From the NCBI GenBank assembly GCA_030704615.1, contig CM060732.1, positions 31,911,053 through 31,975,052 on the forward strand: a stretch of DNA of 64,000 nt. Direction: 5' to 3'. The DNA is from Takakia lepidozioides (taxonomy: Eukaryota; Streptophyta; Takakiopsida; Takakiales; Takakiaceae). Shown here piece by piece: positions 43,641 to 55,599 of the stretch; position 1 is the stretch's first letter; each line of letters begins with the position of its first letter. A program made the position numbers and the translations under genes. The notes beneath the pieces are model-generated. The model worked only from the letters and a program-made list of their open reading frames with translations, was not told the origin of the DNA and searched no databases.

Positions 43641-46593
43641 CGAAGTGACCGAGCCAAGGGAATCTAGTCACCCTCCAGGGATGATAATTAAAGAAATAGA
43701 TAATGTGTCTTGATGATTAAGCATAGTGAAGAACCTCCGTTCATCGCAGGTTTTCTCTTCCGCTACAGCCTGGGATAAATGGTGTACTGACTGGATGGAT
43801 TGTCATGGGCTGTAGGCCCCTTCTTTTTACTTACAGTATAATCTATGTGGTTGTATTTCATAACAAAATCACAGTAAGATAACTAACTATGGAGCCCTTT
43901 AGTTTATGAAACCAAAATACATCATTTGCTGAAAATTCTCATAACCTAAGGTATCCATAGTTTGTCAATTTTGATAATCCAAGGCTTTGAAAAGGCATTC
44001 CCCTGATAAACTCACAGTGACTGATTACAGTGGTTTATCACATACATGGAAGCACAGAAAAGGTATACAGTCTGGTCAGATTCTGTTTAGGCCAACAACT
44101 TGTTTGTAACCAAAGTCTGACCCAGTAGTAGAGTATCTTTCTTACTAAACAACACTAATTTTTCTTCAAAATTCAGAGTCAAGCAGGGTTGTAATCAGAA
44201 TCTGAAAATCCCTCAAGACTTCATGCTGTTCAAGTCTATGTTGGATTCCATTCAACAGTTCTATTGTAAATTAATGTCACATAGTTCATCAAAGGAAATC
44301 CAACCGGATAGGGATCAAAACACGTCAGCTGTTGTCCCCTATCTTAGAGAGAGTATAAAAAAACAAAAAACAGGGTTCTCAATCTATGTGGGACTGGTGA
44401 AACTTCCTTGTCTCTCCGCATTTGTCCTTCTGCAGGTATTGTGTCTTGACAGCCTGCAATCCCTCTCAGTTGCATTCACCATCACATATGTTCATAGTAG
44501 GCAGGAAACTCTCACCTGTCGCCGTCCCAAAAATAACACATCGAAATGAGTGTTAGTGAGGAAGCTTGAGGTGCATAACGAGTTCCCTACGCGTGAGCAC
44601 TATTGCTTTCCAAAATGAACCGATGTAAATGACAAATACTCTGAGATGTTCTCAAGTCAAGCATAGAAAAATCTTAAATCCTTGAGGCATAGATAGGGGC
44701 TGTAAGAAACAACATAATCTGCAGATTATGGGTTACTATAAGCAGTCTGTAAACATCAGTGCCATGTCGGGTTAACCACTCATATAAACTCATGTAAACT
44801 GTCACTCATATAAACTGTCAGAAGTTATAACAAAACAGCCACGAGCATCTCTAAATTCATAATCTCCTACAGATCCCATGGTCACATCAAAAGGGTATAT
44901 GCAGGGATTAGGTCTGTAGAGAGAAGTGTGGTGCAATTTCGTGTGCCCTGTTTTTCAATTTTCCTTTCTTAGCACTTAGAGGCCAGTAGCCTGGGTGCAA
45001 TTTTGGCTAAGTCCTTTAAATGAAATCTGTTGTTGGTTTCTGCAGATGAAATCACGATTTGTCATCCAATGCAACTTTCTGGATGAGAACTTATGTGGAG
45101 GACTTCACTCCTTCACACGACATTCGAGCTATCAGTCTAGAGCTTCTAGCATAGACACGGGCTGCTCGAGAGCACGAGGTTGTGCGCTTAAGGGTATTGA
45201 AGAAGTGTTTTGGCGCTTTCTTTATATTCGGCGGTAGCATTTAGAGCCTGAGGGGCTGCATCCTGCATCGGCGAGAATCAGATGAGCTGGGATGGGAGTA
45301 GTCAGCAACAGGCGATGGCGGCGAGGAATTATGAGCGGGATAAAGCTCCAAGGATAGACCGAAAATGGTAGCACCAGATTGTAGCTCTTACGATATCACT
45401 CGATTTCCCTTGGAAGGTAGAGACAGATGAGCGAGATGGAGAGTTGTGGGTGATCATGAGGAGGACCATAGTGGAGGATGAGTGATTTAGATGTAGGGAG
45501 AACACTCTCCTTGTTTTGATTCTGTTTTTGGGCATGTGAGAGAGCAAAAGAGGGCAAAAGAGGGGCTTCAACCACATCCGTTCAATGGGTGCAATAGCCG
45601 TGCACGCATTGCAGGATATTTTTTTCGCATTGAACAAATGCATGAGAGAAGGTGACGAGTAGGATGGGAAGACTCTGCCCAAATCTGAGAGGAGGAGGAA
45701 GATGATGTCTGGACCTAGATTGTATGCACTGTAGATAGGCAGTGGGCATCTCATTCTCTATTTTGAGTTTCCAATGCATGTATACTTGGGCTATTCCTGA
45801 TGTGTCTCATTTTCTGTAGTTGCACAATGTAGTGAAAGCTTGCTAGCTCACACCTTAGAGCTACTGTCGATGGGCAGATGTTATTCTTTGGATTCCTAGA
45901 TGTTCTTGGGTATGCGATCAGCAGATGCGTGACATTAGGGTGATGGACCAGCTTTTGTTGAATCTACTTGAAGGCAAGGCAAATGAGAGAAGCATAAGTG
46001 GATGAGTGAGAAAGGAAAAAGAGATGAAGTCTGGAGAGAGAGAGGCTGAATGCATCATGTGGTCTCATGGTGAGAAGGGAAATACTGTGTGCTAGTGGAT
46101 GATAACATCTCATGGGAATGTATCCCCGTCATGGTGATTCTACTGTACCAATGACAAGCTACTGGCATATGCAATTGTTTTCCGTCGATTTTAGGTGACC
46201 GAGCATGTTTCATTTTCTCTTCCGCTGCAGGGCAGCAGATATCGGGTATGAACGTGGTATCTTAACCAACTCTGATGATGATATGAAGGAACCGTGCTTG
46301 TTTTCTTTTCTCTTCCGCTGCAAGGCAACATAAGATGCAAGGAGGGATTTGAGAGGAAATAATTGGCCAAGATAGAGATGTACGTCTATTGCCAAAAAAA
46401 CGATTAAGGGGGAGGGATGAAGAGCTCCATGTTCCTAGATGTTCTGATTGCACGATAAATGTGGTGGAGACACAAGAGAGACGGTCAGGCCCCGTGATTC
46501 ACAGGACTCGCTTATAACGAGAGGGATAGGATATATCGATTGATAGAAACTACATAGCTCGACATGTAATGAAAGGAAGAGAGAGGGGCCACA

Positions 46594-46636
46594 AGCGGCC
46601 GAAAGCAACTGAAGCGGCCGAAAGCAACTGAAGCGC
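46594..46636. repeat. 19-bp tandem repeat
   Basis: GCGGCCGAAAGCAACTGAA occurs twice in a row and then begins a third, truncated copy. Confidence 0.8.
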
Positions 46637-47400
46637 CTCATGGGATTGTCTAAGCTTCATGGAGAAGCTGCCAAGCATTTCTGATCCTCATCATGAAAGA
46701 CCTCCGCGAGAGATTGGAAATCCCGGAATAGAGCGAAAGTTTGAAGATTTTAGTTCGCTAGGCCATTGTTCTGAAAACTGCCGTCTCTGTTATCTGAGGA
46801 AAGAAAGCTCGCCGCAGAAATTAATCGAGGAGCAGTTCTGAGTCGTTCTAGGTCTGGAGGAAGTCATGACAGCTTGAAATGATGATATGGTTATGGAAGT
46901 AAAATTGATGAAGTGACTTTTAAACGTCCAAGTGGCTTCTCATGCAGTGTTTTCTCTTAAAGGGCATCTACAAAATAACATACCCTGAGGAAAGTTTTGG
47001 CAATGTCTAGTTACTCAAAAGATCAGGTATGGAGATGTATTGCTCAGGTATTTGTCTAGTTGATTCAACTACTGAGTTCTCCAAAGAAAGTAATACATGG
47101 TCCAGTATCTGGGATATTGTGTCGCAGACACAGATACACAAGAATACACCAAAAAGTACATCTAATTTCCGATAACTGTGGTATTAACCTTTTGTCCCTC
47201 AGACTCGCTTGGAGTAGGCTGCTCACCTGCTTGCAAAAGAAGTAAATGCACATGCACGTTAGATGAAAATGCGATATGGATCTAAAGCTAAAGTGAATGT
47301 ATTTATTAGATATAAGTATGAGACGATGCCTGCTGATCCCACGAATTAATTAGAACTCTGAACATTCAACCTTCTCAGCACGACTGCCCTAGGCCTGTCT

Positions 47401-47973
47401 TCAGTGAAATGAGCTCCATCCTTCTGGAACACGAACTTGATATTAATGACAAGAAGAGTACAGCTAGTAAGTACATTCATGATATGTCGTGTGAGCATTG
47501 GATAACTCAAGATTGTGTCGTTTCATGTTGATAGATGCCTGGACAGATTTCAACGTAATATGATATATATCATGACTCTCGATAGGCAGGCGTTTTAGAT
47601 ACTAATCTCCCATATCGTAGTCCAGTACTTAATATTCCATTTTCAGGTTGGATTAAGTGAAAAGTTCAGGGATCATACCGTCGCATTTCTGGCCCGATTT
47701 GAAGTTGCAAGCGTGAGGCAGACCAAGCACTTGTCTCTTGTTAAATCCTTGGGCATTTGCGGCAGCAAAACAAAGACATTCTGGGGTGAGCATCAGTTCT
47801 TCCAAGGCCACGCAGCACTTATCGTTTGGAGGGACAGCGCCCTTTCCCGAAAGAGAATTCGAACATGGGACAAGTTGTAGCACGGCTGCATCACACATAT
47901 CTGCCAAACTCGCATCGGCCAGAATGATCATGGCAGATCCCAGCTGCATCCTCAACAGCAAAACATTAAGCAA
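47401..47973 (-). CDS. Non-specific lipid-transfer protein-like, 8-Cys motif
   Basis: The main exon (47679-47973) encodes DMCDAAVLQLVPCSNSLS, then NDKCCVALEELMLTPECLC, then GLPHACNFKSGQKCDG. The eight cysteines follow the plant 8CM order C-C-CC-CxC-C-C, with Leu at the centre of CxC as in type-2-like and DIR1-like LTPs. It would be secreted and bind lipids in a four-helix disulphide fold. A GTATGA donor and a VGWSSFH-type terminal exon (47401-47423, acceptor GTTCCAG) keep phase and end in TGA. The ATG at 47949 gives only a 16-residue signal-like segment; the open frame extends to an acceptor-like TTACCAG at 47974, so an upstream signal-peptide exon may exist. Small size and low copy suggest a real gene. 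Confidence 0.75.
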
Positions 47974-47979
47974 CTGGTA

Positions 47980-50875
47980 AGTGTTATCTCCAGATTGTAC
48001 ACCTGTAGGCCTTCACTCTCCAATTTCCACCATCTCCAGATCAACTATTTGTAGCGAAGCCCACGTCTCACTTTATTCCGTTGTTTATCAACAGGTACAC
48101 ATCACATGCTTAGTAAGTCTCAATGATTTAGATACATGTACATCGAGAGAGAAGACTCCGGCCGAAGCCAGCATAAATAACTGCCGCTTCCCCTGATCAC
48201 CAGAAAGGTACGTCGTACTGCCCCCTGTCGAGGGTGGGGAGTATCTAGATACATGTATGTATATTCTCGTGAAAGTTACCCCGTGTTGTCAGCACATGTA
48301 TTTTTCGGGGAGTTCTACGGATCAATATTGTAGCATGTACAACATTGCATGTATATATGCAATAGTCAAGTGCAGGTTAGTATGCTGCTCGTATGCTGTA
48401 TCTACTTCTTGATACTCCCCATGATAGCATCGGAGGTTGTTTACTACTTACCTGAAATGCCCGCAAGCCGAAGAAGATAGAGAATCGCAGTGTGGGAACA
48501 ATTATACTGCTTAAGAATTTCATCGAATTTTTTCCTAGTCCAATAAGTGCACATTGAACTATATGCAGGTGCATATACAGGGTTATGATACCTTGGCAAA
48601 AATCTTTTTCACTAGTTAGGAAATTAACGATTACTCTTATTGACTTTTGCATTCAGAAAATTGATCTCGAGAACATCTAATGTATGCACTGCACCACTGA
48701 AGTTGCACAAAACAATTTAAACGATCCCTGAACCCATGCTCGATAATGATGTCACACCTTGCCATATTTCAAAGACTACAAATTTCAGAATTTGGTAGTG
48801 CAGTGCAGACAGAGCAAGCGACGAGACGAAGAAGAGACTGAGTGAAAGCGTGTGGGGTTCTGTGAAACGAGGCTACCAGAAGAAATAGGGCCACATGAGC
48901 TGCAGTGCCTTTCATCATGGTTGCAAATCTTTAGGTTCTGTCTCAGACCCTCCTTGCCAGTTCACAATGCATTGACCACCCGTTGCAATCAAAGTATTTC
49001 TCTCCGTCAGTCCTACAGTAATTCTTAGTTCTCTCTCTCTCTCTCTCTCTCTGCAAAATCTGTATAGCTGATGAAAATTCAAAGGCGAATGTTCCCAAGA
49101 GTACTCAGACCTGTGCTCCTCAAGATGATCCTCCAAAGAAGCATGATAAGGTGATGCAGGCAGAAAGAGAGAAGGTGAGCAAGCAACCGCTACTAACTAC
49201 CCAACACGTGAAGCACGTGAGTTTGCATTTGATTTTGAAACGTTGCGTTGCTTCTTTCCACATTTGTCATCCACCGTCGTGCATTCTCGTTTCACTGCTT
49301 GGACGTTTCACATCCCTGACGTCACAGAGTCTGGATGATCACAGTGGATGGCTGGATCCAATGGATGAAGAAATACCACAGTATCAAACTCTATGTGACT
49401 CTTCCGAGGCAGCTACTGAAGTGGGCTGCCAGATTGGGCGTCAGAACAAGTGTGATCAGGGATGATCGCAGCAAGGGCCTTTTGTAGACGATATTGTTGC
49501 AAAAGAGAGGATTATGGTTGAGCTGGCGCAACAGCAGTCCCGAAACAGAAGAATGAGAAAATCTTGGGTTGTGAATTGAAGATGAAGAGTGTGTTTGCAG
49601 ATTATGGAATTCGATCCTTGCCTCCGACAATCTCTTCTAGAGTTGGAGGATAAGATTGTAGCGGGGGTCACGGTCCAAGGTCTTCAAAAGTGAACAGATG
49701 CTTTGGACATGAATGTGCAAGCTTCATAGTTGTAAGGCATGCATGGAGAAAGGCGGACCTGAGCGTGGGAATAACAGTGGTGTACTCCGCCAGCCTTGCC
49801 GCCATCGATGGCCTCATCACGATTGTTGCTGCGCTTCAGACATGGCCCTTCTCAATTGGGCATTTTTACTAGAGTGAAATTCAAGTTTCGGAGGAGGGCT
49901 TGGTTTCTCTATTTGTTGTGGTTCGAGGGGAAGGAGATCAAGGGGGATAGACGAAGCAGAGGGACGGACAGTACTGTTGAGACCGAAGGTGGATGTAAGT
50001 GAAGTAGACTAGAGGTGGAATCTAATCTCTGCTGAAGGGCTTGTGGAGTTAGTGCATGCAGCTGCTGAGGCTAGTAACTGACATGCGGGCTGGACTCCGC
50101 AGAAGGTTGGTCTGTTCTTCTCCCAGAAATGCTTATCTGAGCAGATAGTGAACATTGTCTTCATGGAGAAAAGAAAAATTCCTTGTTGATTGGGATATGA
50201 TGAGCACTAATGTTCACAGTTTATGCATATCTTTTTCCAGCTCTTTCACTGGATGATTGGTGCATCAGATTTAGGTTAGCTTGGTCTCCTGATCCGGACT
50301 CAATCTTCTCTCTCCCTCTCTCACTTTGTTCCCTAATGAATAGATAAGTAGTGGCATGTGCATCTGTGCTCAGGGGTTAGGGAAGCAAGAGATGGAATCA
50401 ACTTTGTGCTTTCTAGCATGATGTCTTTACCAGCCCGTGTTTCAAACTTTATATTGCATGTCGCTAGATTGTCATTGGCTGTAAGCTCCAATTTCTACTT
50501 AAAATTGAAATCCCGCAACCGGCTCCAGGAGGGTTGCAGATGTCCATGGAGGGCGTGGATAAGCACAATCTTGACCTTTGACTCTCCTTCGCCTTAGCCA
50601 TGATCTCCTTCCATCTTTAGAGCATTTTCGAATCCAAATAAGAAATCCTTTTGGAAAATTACCAAACGGATTGCCACTCACCAAGAATTTATTGTGCCCC
50701 TCCTTTTCAACTCCAGCCTTCTCACCAACCTTTCCAACAGCCTTCTCAGCTTGTTCCCCACTGCCTGTACTGTTTTGCTACCGATTGGACAAAGGACTGA
50801 AAGCTTGGATCTTCAATTCGTGCCCTTTTATTGATCCGAACTCTTACCATGGAATTACTGCATAAGTAACCTAGG
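47980..50875. other. No gene recognised
   Basis: This interval probably includes the promoter or first exon of the lipid-transfer-protein gene at its start. A (CT)n run lies at 49031-49052. No ORF over 104 codons and no recognisable motif were seen. Confidence 0.4.
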
Positions 50876-50877
50876 TT

Positions 50878-51060
50878 CTCTTACTTCTTTTCCTCTATGT
50901 TCGTTTGTTCGATCTATGTACTTTGTTTATATATCTTTCTGTGTAGATTTTTTCACAGAATAAAACTTTCTCTTACTTCTTTTCCTTTGTCTTCGTTTGT
51001 GTTTTTTCTTCGATTTCTGTTATTTGTCTATGTTTCTTTATGTGTAAGTTTTTTTTTGTA
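50878..51060. repeat. Tandem pair of about 90-bp T-rich repeats
   Basis: TCTTACTTCTTTTCCT followed by a TCGTTTGT-like and a CTATGT-like block occurs twice, at about 50879 and 50971, with moderate divergence. Confidence 0.6.
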
Positions 51061-51147
51061 GAGGAGAGAGCAGCTGTGGGGGTAGTCATACACGCTGGCA
51101 TTACTCAATGACTGAACAGGTCCATGTCAGCCGCTGTGTAATAGAGA

Positions 51148-51252
51148 CACGTGCTCTCTACAGAACACGCCACGTGTCAGACTGCGACGTCATCCGACTG
51201 CAGAGGAGGGAATCAGACGTCAGCATGTGTCGCATCGTGATTTTGACACGTG
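51148..51252. promoter_or_regulatory. Cluster of five ACGT-core elements
   Basis: Three CACGTG G-boxes (51148-51153, 51171-51176, 51247-51252) and two GACGTC C-box-type palindromes (51186-51191, 51216-51221) lie within 105 bp. Such clusters typically bind bZIP factors and act as ABRE-like modules. The controlled gene is unclear: the OSB fragments begin about 300 bp away and point toward this site, so it would lie 3' of them. It may belong to a gene that has been lost. Confidence 0.55.
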
Positions 51253-51449
51253 GTTCCTCATGTCAATTGACACGCGTCGCTGTTGGGGGTTGTAGATTTA
51301 CTTTATTGTTATTATAATTACTAAAATAATTATTATAATTATTTGTTATTATAATTATTATTACTGACCAACATGGGACAGTGGCACATTATTAAATAAC
51401 GAATTTTTGAAACTATATTCTTAGATAAAATATTTATTCGCTCAGATAC

Positions 51450-52200
51450 CAAAACACACCCTTACGGGGAAGGAGAGTTTGCCTTAGTGCCTGTGCTGAA
51501 TTGCATCTGCTACTGTTACCTGTTTATGGATACTTTTTTATTGTCACTTTGGCAGTATCATATCAAAGTCACTCCAAACTATCTACCATCTACCCATGAC
51601 CATCTACCCATGTAGGTTTCTTGTAGCTATCCTTCCACAGGGAATCATTGGTAATCTGGAGCTTGAAATCCGGCTTTCTTGGATGATCTGGACCCACACT
51701 CTATCCCTGCTCCTTCAGCTATCCATGCCTCTGCATAGATCATGCATATATCATTGCATTGCTGTTAGCAGCTGACAATGACAGCCTACATTTGTTCCAG
51801 CAAACACCCAACTCAACTTACCACACAAGTTCCTATTCTCAATTGCATCTGTTACTCTCTGTAATCCAACAGGCATTTACCTTTTTGCCTCGGTTGTCCC
51901 ACCATTGACTGGGGTCAGAAAAGTATTCATTCCACAGCTTCCCCTCATCTCCGTTAACTGTTTTTCGATACTTTCATGTTGTCACATTGGCAATATCATG
52001 TCAAAGTCACTCCAAACTAGATTCACTCAACCAGCTAACTTGCAGACATTGAAATTTAGGGCCGGTTCTGATAAGAGGGAAAAACAGGGTGAAATGTGTT
52101 GAAGAAGGTGCCTTTATTAGCAGTGCTTGATTTTATCAATTGTGCCGCTACTCCTGCGGCTTCCAGTTCACCATCTACCCATGCAGGTTTCTTATAGCTA
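51450..52200 (-). pseudogene. OSB: OSB gene fragments (PDF motif), minus strand
   Basis: At about 51965-51880 the minus strand reads DEGKLWNEYFSDPSQWWDN then RGKK with a GTAAATG donor, the first half of a PDF motif. At about 51690-51570 it reads HPRKPDFKLQITNDSLWKDS then YKKPTWVDG, the second half, so the motif is split by an intron of about 190 bp. A further KKPAWVDGELEAAG-like block lies at about 52190-52130. OSB proteins bind organellar single-stranded DNA. No ORF spans these pieces with a start or an OB-fold-like domain, so this is a set of exon relics or part of a longer broken gene. Confidence 0.8.
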
Positions 52201-52429
52201 AATCCACATGTAATCATAGGTAATCATGTGCTTGAAATCTGGCCCTCTTGGATGAATCTGGACCCATACTTTATCCCTGCTCTTTCAGCTATCACTGCTT
52301 CTGCACAAATCATGCATACTTCCTTGCCTTGCAGCTGATAATGACAGCCTACATTTGTTCTAGGAAACACCCAACTCAGCTTATCACACTAGTTCCTATG
52401 CTGAATTGCGTCTGCCCTCTATAATCTAA

Positions 52430-52560
52430 CAGGCATTAACCTTTTTCCCTCGGTTGTCCCACCATTCCACAACTTCTCCTCGTCTCTGTGACCTGTTTCT
52501 GGATACTTTCATGTTGTCACATTGGCATCATGTCAAAGTTCAGATCGACATCTAGTACAA
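52430..52560 (-). pseudogene. OSB: Further diverged OSB PDF fragment
   Basis: The minus strand contains a shortened copy of the OSB exon (TGGTGGGACAACCGAGGGAA at about 52466-52446) that lacks the DPSQ part. It lies between the OSB relics and the PPR relic. Confidence 0.6.
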
Positions 52561-53560
52561 TTCCACCACGAACCTCTTTGCTATTTTGCAGGGCTGCCAG
52601 GCTTGCACACATGTTGCAAATGTAACAAACGCGATGTGGTTGCGCTGCAGTATCCCTTCCCACACCACTTGCTCATAGACCTCTCCAAAGGGCCTCCATC
52701 CCGTGCCGTTGTTGTGCATATCCTGGGATCATCATCCTCCATGCACCCCAATTTGGCATACAAGTCCACAAGGGCATAGTTCAGAACAACATTTGTTTAA
52801 TTCCAGCTTGGACGATCAACATCACAAACCCCGTCTTCACTCATTGCCTACTCTAGGTAAGTGCAATTATGGGCTAGGCTGGTACCACATCTCATTCAGC
52901 CATATTATCAAAACAACCATGTATCCTTGTAGTTGCACCCTGCAACCTTGGCATACATGTCCACTACGGCAACGTTCAGAATCACATCAAATACAATACC
53001 AGCTTTGACAATATCACCGTGGACCTCTGTACTCTTTTTCAGGGCTGTCAGGCGTGCATTTGACATACATATCCACCAAGGCAGTGTTTAGAGTGACATC
53101 TAGTGGTACAATTCCAGATTTTATAATGGACCTTTGCGTCCTTTCCAGGGCTACCAGGCTCGCATTTGACATACATGTACACCAAGGGAATGTTCAGAAT
53201 GACATCAGGTACAATTCCAGCTTTGATGATGTCACCATGAACCTCTTGGCCCCTTCCCAGGGCTGCTAGGCTCGCATATGCATATTAACAAACACAAATG
53301 AACATGACGGTTTGGCTTCATCCTTTCCCACATCATTTGTTCTTAGGTTTCCAAAGCCTTACTCCCACACCTATGCTACACACACCTTACAATCATGGCA
53401 GTCCACAACACCACATCTCATTTAGCCATGTTGTCGAACTCTTCCTTTGCATCAGGCTTGCTGCACCCATATTTGGCATACATGTCCACTAGGGCAGTGG
53501 TCAGAATGACAACTAGTACAGTTTCAGCTTTGACGATGGCACATGGCCAAGAGATATCCC
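52560..53560 (-). pseudogene. Decayed PPR triplets, minus strand
   Basis: Reverse-strand translations contain LDLYAKLGCMEDD, GYAQQRHGMEAL, VCKPGSPAK, and several VDMYAKCG- and KAGIVP-like blocks at about 52750, 52950, 53070, 53170 and 53480. The wording matches the plus-strand array at 12-16 kb, including the HGDIVKAGIVP phrase. Frames are broken many times. No E or DYW remnant was seen here. Confidence 0.85.
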
Positions 53561-53599
53561 AATATCCCGCTACCAATGGGTTCAATGCATACTCTTGTC

Positions 53600-53900
53600 A
53601 CATTGGCAGTATCATGTCAAAGTCACTCCAACTAGATTCACTCAACCAGCTAACTTGCAGAATTGAACATGAAAATTTAGGGCCGATTCTGATAAGAGGG
53701 GAAAATAGGGTGAAATGTGTTTCAGAAGGTGCCTTCATTAGCAGTGCTTGATTGTATCAATTGTGCTGCTGCTGCTGCGGCTTCCAATTGACCATCTACC
53801 CATGCAGGTTTCTTGTATCTATCCTTCCACAGGGAATCATAGATAATCTGGAGCTTGAAATCTGGCCCTCTTCCACACTCTATCCCTGCTCCTTCAGCTA
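53600..53900 (-). pseudogene. OSB: OSB second-half PDF fragment
   Basis: The minus strand reads RGPDFKLQIIYDSLWKDR, then YKKPAWVDGQLEAAAAAAQ, then LIQSSTANEGTF, the best preserved copy of the C-terminal half of the PDF motif and its tail. The tail matches 13730-13830 on the plus strand, including the sequence after the tail toward GGGAAAATAGGGTG. It ends in a stop after ANEGTF. Confidence 0.8.
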
Positions 53901-53999
53901 TCTATGCCTCTGCACAAAATCATGCATACAACAATCATTCCAGCAAACACCCCCAACCCTACTTATCAATGAGCAACGAGCTAACTTACATAATTCAAT

Positions 54000-54935
54000 A
54001 TGCATCTCAAGGCCGAGTCTGATGAGAGGGCAAAACAGGCTGAAATAGGTCGAAGAAGAACCCATAGAGGATTTGACCGACCATCAACCCAAAAGGACCT
54101 CTTGTGTGTGCTGCTTGTGTCTTGTAGTCAGGTAACGTCGGATTGGTCTGTGAGAACCAGCACGGTGCAGATGAGCAGGCAGAGATTGAAACACGGCCTG
54201 CTAAGACCAAGCTGACTCTCCCAAGAACCTTGAAACATCAGGAAGAATACCAAATCATGGTACTAACAGGAGCCAACAGCCCACATTTGCAGGATGGACA
54301 AACTTCTTCACATCGTACATTAAGGAAAAGCCACACCTTGCCATTGCGGTTGTCGCACCATCGTGAAGGATCTTTAAAAATCTCATGCCAACTCTGCTCC
54401 GTGCTGCAAATGAAGGGCCGAGTCTGATGAGAGGGCAAAACAGGCTGAAATAGGTCGAAGAAGAAGGTGCCCTCACCACATTGTCCTCGACCTTGTGTCA
54501 TGGCCCATGGAGGATTTGACTGACCATGAACCCAAGAGGACCTCTTCAGTGTGCTGCTTGTTTCTGTAGTCAGGTAATGTCGGATTGGTCAGTGAGAACC
54601 ACCACGGTGCAGCTGAGTGGGCAGAGATTGAAACACGGCCTGCTAAGACCAAGCTAACTCTCCCAAGAACCTTGTAAACATCAGGAAGAATACCAAATCA
54701 TGGTACTAACAGGACCCACATTTGCAGGATGGACAAACTTCTTCACATCGTACATTAAGAAAAAGCCACACCTTGCGATTGCGGTTGTCCCACCATCGTG
54801 AAGGATCTTTTAGAAACTCATCCCAGCTCTGCTCCGTGCTGTAAAATCAGGGCCGAGCGGGTAGAGATTGAAACATGGCCTGCTAAGACGAAGCTGACTC
54901 TCCCAAGAACGGCGGGCTCCCAGCCGAAACCTCTT
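54000..54935 (-). pseudogene. OSB: Tandemly duplicated OSB exons with a different PDF motif
   Basis: The first half of a PDF motif (TEQSWHEIFKDPSRWCDNRN) lies at about 54410-54340 after a TTGCAG acceptor, with a GTGTGG donor. The second half (TNPTLPDYKTQAAHTRGP) lies at about 54155-54100 after a CTCACAG acceptor. The unit 54006-54416 is repeated at 54417-54845 with a 3-5% level of visible differences plus an insertion of about 35 bp, and a third partial copy starts at about 54846. One Trp of the WWDNR motif is Cys in this family. A multi-PDF OSB gene could in principle be built from these exons, but no N-terminal domain was found, so I treat it as broken. Confidence 0.7.
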
Positions 54936-55171
54936 CGCACACATACCGTAGCGTTTCTAGGGTTGCTTGCTCCAAATGCGAAGGTTGATCCAACTGCGGG
55001 CCTCCCATGCATGTTTGCCCTCTCTCCCGCTCGCTCGCTCTAAGTCCCAACCCTCTCTCTCTCTCCCTCCCGCTCGCTCTAAGTCTGTTCACGCTACCGT
55101 GATGGGCAACTTTTTAAGTTTTTTAACCTTTTTTTAAACCCTAAAAGCCCCTCTTTGATTTTTTTTCTTTT

Positions 55172-55370
55172 TTTTTTTCTTAAAGGAAACCACAGGTCCT
55201 TGAGGAGGGGGGAAAATTCACCCACCTTCATTTATGGGCCATAAGACGTATAGGACGATCAACGCCCAGACATACTGTCACGAACAATCCCACACACGGG
55301 ATAAGGCAGCGGGTTTGAACCCCAAACCACCAGGGCGACACACTGTGCACTTACCAGCCGATGTGTTTTT
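55172..55370 (-). mobile_element. tRNA-derived SINE (minus)
   Basis: On the minus strand the head contains GGCTGGTAAGTGCACAG (A box shortened by a small deletion) and GGGGTTCAAACCCGC (B box). The segment through CCATAAATGAAGGTGGG to CTCAAGGACCTGTGG matches the SINE at 33.7 kb. The T-rich plus-strand run at 55150-55180 is its A tail. Confidence 0.8.
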
Positions 55371-55599
55371 TTTTTTTTTTAATTGCATTTTTTTTTTAAA
55401 ATTGATTCTAGTGGTCAGAGTCTCCGTTTTTTCAAAATATAAATACTCATATATTATATATATAACCAGAAAAGCATGTGTTGACATGTGGAGTCATGTA
55501 GTGATTCATCCATGTGATGATCTGGCAGAATGCAGTAGAGTGAGAGTCATGAAGTCATATGTCTTTCTAGCAATATACACACGTCATTCTAGTGTAGCC

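Larger units (their letters stand above)
42160..47400. other. Unassigned DNA with diverged repeats
   Basis: No gene family was recognised. Repetitive features include a motif like GGGATGAAATCACGATTT at about 42560 with a relative at about 45047, a diverged direct repeat at 43270-43640, a CTTTTCTCTTCCGCTGCA motif at about 46214 and 46309, and a 19-bp tandem repeat at 46594-46633. The 141-codon minus ORF at 45329-45754 has no domain. Confidence 0.4.

Noticed and set aside
43000-46000. CRISPR-like or satellite array
   Set aside because: Repeats here are few, diverged and irregularly spaced, and the genome is clearly eukaryotic.
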